Source: Streptomyces ferrugineus (lineage in GTDB: Bacteria; Actinomycetota; Actinomycetes; Streptomycetales; Streptomycetaceae). From it: a DNA stretch of 64,000 bases. The notes under the pieces are model-generated. The model searched no databases. It saw nothing but the letters and a program-made list of their open reading frames with translations, and was not told the DNA's origin. Of the stretch, positions 57,078-64,000 are shown one piece after another. Location of the stretch: contig NZ_CP063373.1 in NCBI RefSeq assembly GCF_015160855.1, forward strand, positions 3,162,001 to 3,226,000, in the 5' to 3' direction. Every line of letters begins with the position of its first letter. Within the stretch, counting starts at the first letter, position 1. Position numbers and translations under genes: made by a program.

Positions 57078-57623
57078 ATGAGTCAGGCGCAGGACCACGA
57101 GCACAACGGGGCCGCGGGGCCTGCCGTGCCGCAGACCCGCACCGCGCGCCACCGCCGGATCGTGGACATCCTCAACCGGCAGCCGGTGCGGTCGCAGAGC
57201 CAGCTCGCGAAGCTGCTTGCCGACGACGGGCTGAGTGTCACGCAGGCGACGCTCTCCCGGGATCTGGACGAGCTGAACGCGGTGAAGATCCGCAACAACG
57301 ACGGTGACCTCATCTACGCGGTGCCGAGCGAGGGCGGGTTCCGCACACCGCGCGCTCCGCTGGGGGAGTCGGCGAAGGAGGAGCGGATGCGGCGGTTGTC
57401 GCAGGAGCTGCTGATCTCCGCGGAGGCTTCCGCGAACCTCGTGGTCCTGCGTACTCCTCCGGGGGCGGCGCAGTTTCTGGCGTCGGCGATCGACCAGGCC
57501 GAGCTGCAGGACATTCTGGGGACGATCGCCGGTGACGACACGTTGTTGCTGATCAGCCGGAATCCTACGGGCGGTCAGGCTTTGGCCGATCACTTGTTGC
57601 GGTTGGCTCAGAACGGCCACTGA
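57078..57623 (+). CDS. argR: Arginine repressor
   Basis: A 181-residue ArgR. The N-terminal winged helix ([41 protein letters not shown]) binds ARG boxes. The C-terminal hexamerisation and arginine-binding domain includes [15 protein letters not shown] and [17 protein letters not shown] 57078 is 20 nt after argD, so the repressor is made from the operon it controls. ARG boxes upstream of argC and argH are its likely sites in this window. Confidence 0.96.
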   Translation: MSQAQDHEHNGAAGPAVPQTRTARHRRIVDILNRQPVRSQSQLAKLLADDGLSVTQATLSRDLDELNAVKIRNNDGDLIYAVPSEGGFRTPRAPLGESAKEERMRRLSQELLISAEASANLVVLRTPPGAAQFLASAIDQAELQDILGTIAGDDTLLLISRNPTGGQALADHLLRLAQNGH

Positions 57624-57656
57624 GTGGGGTGGTGACGGGGGTGGGCGCTTCAGTGC

Positions 57657-58460
57657 TCAACCGAGCCGCGCCGCCAGTCCTCCCGTGCACCGCACTTCAT
57701 CCCCCGCCGTGATCAGCAGGGCCTCCACCCCTGGCAGGGCCTCCAGCCACCGCAGCCCCTGCCGCGAACCCATCGCGAAGGCCGCCGTCGCCCAGCAGTC
57801 CGCCCAGGTCAGCTCGGGGGCCACCACCGTCACGGCCACCAGGTCCGTCACCGCGGAGCGGCCCGTGCGGGGGTCGACGATATGGGTGCCGCGTTCCGCC
57901 GTGCCGGAGGTGGCCACCGCCAGTTCGGTCAGGCCGGCAGCGGAGATGACCGCCGCCAGGCCGCCGGGGCGCAAGGGGTCGGAGATGCCGACCCGCCAAG
58001 GGCGCTGCGGACCCGGCACGCCCAGGAGCTGCACGTCGCCGCCGCCGTTCACGCTCACGCCCGTCACACCGGCGACGTCCGCCAGACGGCGGGCCGCTCG
58101 TTCCACCGACCAGCCCTTGACGATGCCGGTCGGGTCGAGGCGGCCCTCGTACGTCGTACTGAACCAGCCCTCGCTGAGCCGCTCCGCCTCGGCGCCCAGG
58201 TCGAGGACCTCGGCGACCTCCGGGGCACAGTCGTCGACCGTCAGCTCGCCGCACGCCAGCCGGGAGATCTGGCTGTCGTCGCGGTACGTGCTGAACACCT
58301 CGTCGACCCGGCGCAGCCCGGCGACCGCCTCTTCCAGCGCCGACCGCACGGCACCGGGGTCCCCGCCGCGGACGTCAAAGGAGAAGACCGTCCCCATGAC
58401 CTCCTCCGCATGACGTACCGCGGCGGGAGCTTGTGTCGGTTCCGCCACCGTGTCAGCCAC
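57657..58460 (-). CDS. apbE: FAD:protein FMN transferase (ApbE)
   Basis: A 267-residue ApbE-family enzyme, which attaches FMN from FAD to a Thr of a target protein. VMGTVFSFDVRG at the start, LDPTGIVKGWSVERAA (FAD and Mg2+ binding), VSVNGGGDVQLLG and ERGTHIVDPRTGRSA are conserved. No clear signal peptide or lipobox is seen, though transfer normally occurs outside the membrane. Its start overlaps the end of the FMN-binding gene by 8 nt, so the enzyme and its substrate are co-translated. Confidence 0.92.
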   Translation of the reverse strand: MADTVAEPTQAPAAVRHAEEVMGTVFSFDVRGGDPGAVRSALEEAVAGLRRVDEVFSTYRDDSQISRLACGELTVDDCAPEVAEVLDLGAEAERLSEGWFSTTYEGRLDPTGIVKGWSVERAARRLADVAGVTGVSVNGGGDVQLLGVPGPQRPWRVGISDPLRPGGLAAVISAAGLTELAVATSGTAERGTHIVDPRTGRSAVTDLVAVTVVAPELTWADCWATAAFAMGSRQGLRWLEALPGVEALLITAGDEVRCTGGLAARLG

Positions 58461-59250
58461 CGGCCTGGTCCAGTGCGGCCTGGAGCGATTCCTTGTAGCC
58501 GGCGCTGGTGTAGGTGGCGCCGGAGACCGCGTCGATGTCGGCGCTGCCGGCGGCCACGGCCGCCTGGTTGAGCTTGGGTACGGCGTTGGCGGTGATCTGG
58601 TCGCTCCGGCCGCCCTTGGGGGCCTGGATCGTCTCGGCCTTGGTGATCTTCCCGCCGCTGACGATGATCCGGACCTGGACCGGCCCGTACTGGGTCTGCG
58701 CGACGCTGCCGTTGACGGTGGTGGCCTGGGCGCCGCCGGAATCCTGCGAACCGGACCCCTGCGAACCGGACTCCTGCGAACCGGACCCCTGCGAGGAGCC
58801 GGAGCTCGCCTTCGCCTTGTCGATCGCCGACTGGAGGGACTCCTTGTAGCCGGCGCTGGTGTAGGTGGCGCCGGAGACCGCGTCGATGTCGGCGCTGGCG
58901 GCGGCCACGGCCGCCTGGTTGAGCTTGGGCACGGCGTTGGCGGTGATCTGGTCGCTCCGGCCGCCCTTGGGGGCCTGGACGGCCTCCGCCTGGGTGATCT
59001 TGCCGTTGCTCATGGTCAGCCGCACCTGCACGGCCCCGTACTGGGTCTGCGCCGCGTCACCGGTGACCGTGCCGGACCCGGCCGCCTGGGCGCCGCCCTG
59101 GGGCGAGGCCGCCGCCGGGGGTGCCGCGCCGCCCGCCGCCTGCGCGGACCCCGGGTCGGACGCCGGCTTCAGCGACAGCAGCAGCACGATCCCGGACACG
59201 GTGGCGGCACCCGCCAGCACAACCCGCCGGATGGGGTGACTCTTCCTCAT
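58453..59250 (-). CDS. Secreted protein with two FMN-binding domains
   Basis: A 265-residue protein: signal anchor (RRVVLAGAATVSGIVLLLSL, residues about 8-28), an Ala/Pro/Gly linker, then two FMN-binding domains joined by a Ser/Gly/Gln-rich linker (SSGSSQGSGSQESGSQGSG). Each domain ends in DAVSGATYTSAGYK, in which SGATYT carries the Thr flavinylated by ApbE, so two covalent FMN are expected outside the membrane. ATG 59250 (MRKSHPIRR) is the likely start. It sits between a membrane reductase and ApbE and would be the extracytosolic electron carrier of the module. Confidence 0.92.
   Translation of the reverse strand: MRKSHPIRRVVLAGAATVSGIVLLLSLKPASDPGSAQAAGGAAPPAAASPQGGAQAAGSGTVTGDAAQTQYGAVQVRLTMSNGKITQAEAVQAPKGGRSDQITANAVPKLNQAAVAAASADIDAVSGATYTSAGYKESLQSAIDKAKASSGSSQGSGSQESGSQGSGSQDSGGAQATTVNGSVAQTQYGPVQVRIIVSGGKITKAETIQAPKGGRSDQITANAVPKLNQAAVAAGSADIDAVSGATYTSAGYKESLQAALDQAGG
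58489..58988 (-). repeat. Duplicated FMN-domain DNA, 351-bp offset
   Basis: About 58489-58637 and 58840-58988 are nearly identical over roughly 150 bp, including silent positions. The offset of 351 bp is in frame (117 codons). Recent duplication or gene conversion. Confidence 0.85.
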
Positions 59251-59287
59251 GGCTTCTACAGCTCCTGAAGTCTTTAAGTCCCGTCGC

Positions 59288-60670
59288 TCACATCTCGAAC
59301 GACTCGTGATGGATGCGGCGGGCAGGCACACCCGCGCCGCGCAGTGCTTCGTAGACGGACTGTGCGAAGCCGGCCGGCCCGCACATGAACACGTCGTGCT
59401 TGTCGATGTCCGGCAGCTTCTGCCGCAGCCGGTCCGCCGAGATGTCCGGCCGCTCGCCGTCCGGGCTGTTGACCGCGTACATCAGCCGGGCGCCGCGCTC
59501 GTCGGCGATCGCCGCGAGCTCGTCCCACAGCGCCAGGTCCTGGGTGCTGTTGGCCCGGTAGAGCAGGGTGATGTCGCCGGCCGCCCCCGGCAGCGTCTCG
59601 AACAGGGCCCGCATCGGCGTGATGCCGACCCCGCCCGCCACCAGCAGCACCTTGCCCCGGCTGCGGCGCTGGGCGGTCATGGCGCCGTACGGGCCCTCGG
59701 CCCACACCTTGGTGCCGGGCCTGAGGTCGCGCAGCCGGGAGGTGTGGTCGCCGATCGCCTTGACCGTGATCCGCAGCATGTCGGGGCGGGGCGCCGCCGA
59801 CAGCGAGTACGGATGCGAGCTGAACCGCATGCCCGGCGCCTTGAACCGCCACCGGAAGAACTGGCCCGCCTGCGCCCCCATGCGGTGCAGCTTGCGCCCG
59901 CCGATCAGCACCGACACGATGCCCGGCGTCTCCTCGATGACCGCCTCGACGTACATCCGGTGCCGCAGGTTGAGGCGGATCGGGGTGAGCACCCGGTACC
60001 AGAGCACCGCCGCGGTCACGGCCCCGTACAGCCCGTACCAGAAGGTCTTCGCGGCGGGCTGGACGGCGAACTCGTTGCCGGTGGTGATCTGGTGCCAGAA
60101 CGTCAGGTACACCGCCGCGTACGTCAGCAGGTGCACGTGGTACCAGGAGTCGTACGGGATCCGGCGGCGGATGCCCCCGATCGAGATGAACGCGATGAGG
60201 AACAGCAGGCCGGTGCCGATGGCCGCCTTGCCCATGTCGGGCAGGGTGTTGACCGAGTCGATCGTCTGCTGGACGACGTCGCCGAGCGTCTTGCCGGCCT
60301 GGAGCGCGTACCCCCACATGGTGAGGAAGACATGCGCGATGACCAGGCAGACCGTGTAGCGGCCGCTCATCGCGTGCCAGCGTGCGACCCGGTCCGAGCC
60401 GACCCGCCGCTCCAGCGCGGGCACCCGCGCCATCTGGAGCACCACGAGCGCCATCAGATAGCCGGCGAGCAGACCGGTGATCCGGCCCGCGGCGAGGATC
60501 TTGGCCGTGTTGTCCGCGAGGGACGGCGTGTTGTCCCACCACAGCCACAGCACCGCCGCCGCGCCCGCCCATAGGGCGACGACCAGCGGAACGGCCGGGG
60601 AGCGGCGCGGTCGGATGCGGCGCAGCGTCTGGCGTCGAGCGGCACGGCCGCCCGCGAGCGTGGTGGTCAC
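59288..60670 (-). CDS. Ferric-reductase-like membrane flavoprotein
   Basis: A 460-residue reductase. Residues about 25-215 hold around six membrane helices with paired His (RWHAMSGRYTVCLVIAHVFL; YHVHLLTYAAVYLTFWHQI) that fit two b haems. A cytoplasmic FAD/NAD(P)H module follows: FSSHPYSLSAAP, VWAEGPYGAMT, LLVAGGVGITPMRAL and FMCGPAGFAQSVYEAL. The start is GTG 60670 with AGGA 5 nt before. It should pass electrons from NAD(P)H across the membrane to the neighbouring double-FMN protein. Confidence 0.92.
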   Translation of the reverse strand: MTTTLAGGRAARRQTLRRIRPRRSPAVPLVVALWAGAAAVLWLWWDNTPSLADNTAKILAAGRITGLLAGYLMALVVLQMARVPALERRVGSDRVARWHAMSGRYTVCLVIAHVFLTMWGYALQAGKTLGDVVQQTIDSVNTLPDMGKAAIGTGLLFLIAFISIGGIRRRIPYDSWYHVHLLTYAAVYLTFWHQITTGNEFAVQPAAKTFWYGLYGAVTAAVLWYRVLTPIRLNLRHRMYVEAVIEETPGIVSVLIGGRKLHRMGAQAGQFFRWRFKAPGMRFSSHPYSLSAAPRPDMLRITVKAIGDHTSRLRDLRPGTKVWAEGPYGAMTAQRRSRGKVLLVAGGVGITPMRALFETLPGAAGDITLLYRANSTQDLALWDELAAIADERGARLMYAVNSPDGERPDISADRLRQKLPDIDKHDVFMCGPAGFAQSVYEALRGAGVPARRIHHESFEM

Positions 60671-60760
60671 GGTTCCTCCGGGAACGGGAGCAAGGGGGGT
60701 GGCGTGGTCCCTTGGCCCAGAGATACGTGCGAGGAGGGCGGTGTGTTCAGTGGTGCGCGC

Positions 60761-61462
60761 TCAGTACCTGGTGATCGCCGTCGGCCCGTTCGCCGTCCCG
60801 ATCGCGATGTGCGGTCTGCGCCGCGGATCGGCCCATGTGAGGATCCGCCGCATGGCGTCCCGCGACACCGACACACACCCGGCCGTCGCCCCGCGTCCCT
60901 TCACATGGAGGAAGATCCCGGCCCCGCGCCCCTTCACCGGGCGGTCGTAGTTGAAGCCGATGACGAGGGCGTGCGCGTACAGCGCGCCGTAGGAGACGAG
61001 GTGCTCGGACTCGGCGGCCCGGCAGTCGCGGGCCCGCGGTTCGCTCCACCGGTTGTACGCGCGGGAGTCGTTGTCCTGGCACCACCAGGAGTTCCTGTGG
61101 ACACGGCGGTACTTGTACGTCGTCCCGCGCGGCGCCGTCTCGATGCCGAAGGCGTACGGCAGCCCGTACAGCCCCGTCGGCGTCGTGTTCGTGCCCTGCT
61201 TGCGCCGGCCGCCCTCGGCGAGCCCCTTCGCGCCGAAGCGGGCCCGCGCCGAACCGGTCTTCACCCAGCGCCCGTCGGCCCGGTCCCACCACGTGACCGT
61301 CCCCGAGGTCGAGCCGGCCTTCGGCGCGACCGCGGTGATCAGCTGGGTGCCGCCCCCGGTGTCGGCCATCCTCGCGGGCAGCGGCTTCGGCGGCGCACCG
61401 CCGGGCGCGGCGCCGAGGGCGAGGAGGGATGCGGACGCGAGGGCGACGACACCGGGGCGCAT
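60761..61462 (-). CDS. Secreted L,D-transpeptidase-like (YkuD fold) protein
   Basis: A 233-residue protein with an N-terminal signal (MRPGVVALASASLLALGAAP). The catalytic block IFLHVKGRGATAGCVSVSR holds the Cys and upstream His of the L,D-transpeptidase family, preceded by TPTGLYGLPYAFG. Extra Cys (SWWCQDND, RARDCRAAE) could form a disulfide. It is a short form without a recognised wall-binding domain. It may crosslink peptidoglycan or attach proteins. 90 nt after the reductase gene on the other side of its start; separate unit likely. Confidence 0.88.
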   Translation of the reverse strand: MRPGVVALASASLLALGAAPGGAPPKPLPARMADTGGGTQLITAVAPKAGSTSGTVTWWDRADGRWVKTGSARARFGAKGLAEGGRRKQGTNTTPTGLYGLPYAFGIETAPRGTTYKYRRVHRNSWWCQDNDSRAYNRWSEPRARDCRAAESEHLVSYGALYAHALVIGFNYDRPVKGRGAGIFLHVKGRGATAGCVSVSRDAMRRILTWADPRRRPHIAIGTANGPTAITRY

Positions 61463-61465
61463 GCC

Positions 61466-62053
61466 TCAGACGCTAGACGGCGGCAGCGGCAACGGCAGCC
61501 CGGGTAGGCCATCCAGGCTGGTCGCGATGTACTCCTTCTTGGCGAAGTACGCGCTGAGCGAGTCGTCGTCCTCCCGGGCGAACCGCTTGCCGTGCAGGTC
61601 GCGGTCCTCGTCGTACGTCATCAGGGGCACCGCGTACCCGCAGGAGTCGCGAATGACTTCGGCCCGCACCACGATGATCGCGCGCAGGCCGTGCCGGGAG
61701 GTGTCGATGTCGGGGAAATGGCCGAGCAGCTCCTGGAACCGCGGGTCGTCCCGGAAGACGGCCTCGCCGCGGCCGTGCACCCGGACGATGTTGGGCGGGC
61801 CCTGGAAGGCGCACCACATCAGGGTGATCCGGCCGTTCTCCCGCAGATGCGCGACCGTCTCGGCGTTGGAGCCGGCGAAGTCGAGGTAGGCCAGGGTGAG
61901 TTCGTCGAGGACGGCGAACGAACCCCGCAGCCCCTTGGGGGAGAGGTTGACCGTGCCGTCGGCGGCCAGGGGAGCGGTCGCGGTGAAGAAGAGCGGCTGC
62001 TCTTCGATGAACGTGCGGAGCCTGCCGTCTATGCGTTCGTAAGTCTTTCCCAC
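61466..62053 (-). CDS. Pyridoxamine 5'-phosphate oxidase family protein
   Basis: A 195-residue split-barrel flavin-binding protein (QPLFFTATAPLAADGTVNLSPKG, LDFAGSNAETVAHLRENGRITLMWCAFQGPPNIVRVHGRGE). Cofactor could be FMN or F420; the sequence does not decide. Its stop is 3 nt from the transpeptidase-like gene start, so the two may be co-transcribed. Confidence 0.87.
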   Translation of the reverse strand: MGKTYERIDGRLRTFIEEQPLFFTATAPLAADGTVNLSPKGLRGSFAVLDELTLAYLDFAGSNAETVAHLRENGRITLMWCAFQGPPNIVRVHGRGEAVFRDDPRFQELLGHFPDIDTSRHGLRAIIVVRAEVIRDSCGYAVPLMTYDEDRDLHGKRFAREDDDSLSAYFAKKEYIATSLDGLPGLPLPLPPSSV

Positions 62054-62170
62054 GTCTACCGAGTATGGACGCGGGTCGTTCGTTTGTCTAAGGAATTACC
62101 GGGTGTCCTTCGGGTGACCAGGGCCGCCCCGGCCGGCGTGCCAACAGGGCGGCCCTGGATACCTGTCACG

Positions 62171-63097
62171 TCACTGGGTGAGCGTGCAGGCGGCGAACGC
62201 CTCCAGTCCCTCGGGCTTCTCGGCCGCGCGGCCGATGGCGGTCTCGATGCGGTTGAGGGCGGCGACGCGCTTGTCCTCCAGGGGGCCGAGGATGGCGTTC
62301 TGGACGAAGTTGGGTCCGCCCTGGCCGACGGTGTCGACGAGGCGCTGGTTGGCCTCGTCGATCTGGGTCTGGAGCTGGGCGAGGTTGCGGTCGACCTCGG
62401 CCTGCGCGGACGCCGGTACGGCGGGCAGCTGGCCGGTGACGTCCGGGCAGGCGATCGAGCCGACACCGGCGTTCCCCGCGTTGCCCCCGCCGTTTCCGGC
62501 GTTCCCCGCGTCGTTCCCGCTCTCCTCGCCCGCGGCGCCGCCCGCCTCGTCCTCGGCCGCCTCGGTCGGCGTGGCCTCGGCCTCGCCCGCACCGGCCCCC
62601 GCCTCCTCGCCGGCCCCGGCCTCCTCGCCCGCGCCCGCCGCCGCGCCGCCGTCGGCGTTGAGGCTGCAGGCGGCGAACGCCTCCAGGCCCTCGGGCTTCT
62701 CGGCCGCGCGGCCGATGGCGGTCTCGATGCGGTTGAGGGCGGCGACGCGCTTGTCCTCCAGGGGGCCGAGGATGGCGTTCTGGACGAAGTTGGGTCCGCC
62801 CTGGCCGACGGTGTCGACGAGGCGCTGGTTGGCCTCGTCGATCTGGGTCTGGAGCTGGGCGAGGTTGCGGTCGACCTCGGCCTGCGCGGACGCCGGGACC
62901 GCCGGCAGCTGGCCGGTGACGTCCGGGCACGAGATGGTGCCGGGACCGGCCAGGGTGCGGGCGTTCGTGTCGCTGCTCCGGGACGTCTCCCCGGCGAGCG
63001 CGAAGCCCGCGATCACCGTGCCGGACAGCGCCACCGCGGCGGCGCCGCCGATGAACGCGACGCGACGCTTGTTGTACTTCGGAAGAGCCCTGGACAT
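62171..63097 (-). CDS. Secreted protein with two nearly identical domains, family not recognised
   Basis: A 308-residue protein. A basic N-terminus and one hydrophobic helix (RVAFIGGAAAVALSGTVIAGFALA, about 12-35) suggest a signal peptide or anchor. Two copies of an 85-residue helical domain follow (each ISCPDVTGQLPAVPASAQ-like to EGLEAFAACxL), separated by a Gly/Ala/Glu/Asn-rich linker of about 70 residues. Each copy has one Cys at each end (SCPD, AAC), probably a disulfide. The repeat DNA is almost identical, so the duplication is recent or homogenised. Function unknown; an extracellular structural role is possible. Confidence 0.75.
   Translation of the reverse strand: MSRALPKYNKRRVAFIGGAAAVALSGTVIAGFALAGETSRSSDTNARTLAGPGTISCPDVTGQLPAVPASAQAEVDRNLAQLQTQIDEANQRLVDTVGQGGPNFVQNAILGPLEDKRVAALNRIETAIGRAAEKPEGLEAFAACSLNADGGAAAGAGEEAGAGEEAGAGAGEAEATPTEAAEDEAGGAAGEESGNDAGNAGNGGGNAGNAGVGSIACPDVTGQLPAVPASAQAEVDRNLAQLQTQIDEANQRLVDTVGQGGPNFVQNAILGPLEDKRVAALNRIETAIGRAAEKPEGLEAFAACTLTQ
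62185..62904 (-). repeat. Intragenic direct repeat, 480-bp offset
   Basis: 62185-62424 and 62665-62904 match over about 240 bp. The stretch 62208-62415 is identical to its copy, including third codon positions. The offset is 160 codons. Confidence 0.9.
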
Positions 63098-63223
63098 GCG
63101 GATGCCTCACTCGGGTTCGGGTGTCGTCGTTTACGAACGCGGCGCCTGCGTTCGGCGAGAGGTACGGGTAAGCGGTTTCCCGCGTTCAAAGAGTGCTCGG
63201 ATTTCCGTCACCGCGAGCCCGGA

Positions 63224-64000
<777 letters not shown>

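Overview
The window looks like Streptomyces chromosome core. It has very high GC, GTG starts, frequent 4-nt stop/start overlaps, a four-gene conservon and FadR- and Nudix-type genes. The gene order (conservon, infC-rpmI-rplT, pheST, argCJBDR, argH) matches what I recall for S. coelicolor around SCO1630-SCO1570; this is recalled synteny, not a search. I saw no rRNA, tRNA, transposase, integrase or CRISPR array. Both ends cut genes: a conservon sensor (cvnA) on the left and argH on the right.

Layout. 1-3325: conservon cvnA(partial)-B-C-D plus a P450 whose K-helix lacks the EXXR arginine. 3282-4286: RluA-type pseudouridine synthase, convergent and overlapping. 4287-7462: long non-coding leader, then a terpene synthase/P450 pair of lower GC, probably an accessory insertion. 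7577-9522: iron-regulated siderophore-interacting protein and a 5'-3' exonuclease. 9710-12602: glycine-betaine type ABC importer with fused permease and binding protein. 13131-16464: XRE-cupin regulator, metal-receptor protein, TDT transporter and divergent LysR. 16471-16686: large composite inverted repeat. 16698-23381: a gamma-glutamylation pathway (amidohydrolase, permease, FadR-type regulator, GlnA4-like ligase, aldehyde dehydrogenase, SDR) with a 24-bp palindromic candidate operator. 23402-30155: cell-surface genes, including a repeat-rich membrane protein coupled to a mycosin-like protease. 30305-39253: translation genes infC (ATC start), rpmI, rplT, trmH-type methylase, pheS and pheT, with a sensor kinase between.

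39405-49769: regulators and metabolism: SpoIIE-type phosphatase, NsdA-like TPR protein, Nudix, hydroxyacyl-CoA dehydrogenase, GHL10 hydrolase, DMT transporter with a head-to-head MocR regulator, GNAT, a degenerate histidine phosphatase and a small gene broken by a frameshift. 49913-52387: secreted GH51 arabinofuranosidase. 52790-57623: argCJBDR with a promoter and ARG box. 57657-60670: a three-gene extracytosolic flavin/electron-transfer module (FRE-like membrane reductase, double FMN-binding protein, ApbE). 60761-63097: L,D-transpeptidase-like protein, PNPOx-family protein and a secreted protein built of two nearly identical domains. 63360-64000: argH start with its own ARG box.

Two themes join the parts. 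Five genes carry a TTA codon (cvnC, terpene synthase, orphan kinase, Nudix and its small neighbour), which in Streptomyces implies dependence on the bldA tRNA. Most operons are separated by unusually clear hairpins. The best candidates for little-described biology are the bldA-dependent terpene/P450 pair with altered metal-binding motifs and the doubled FMN-domain electron-transfer module.
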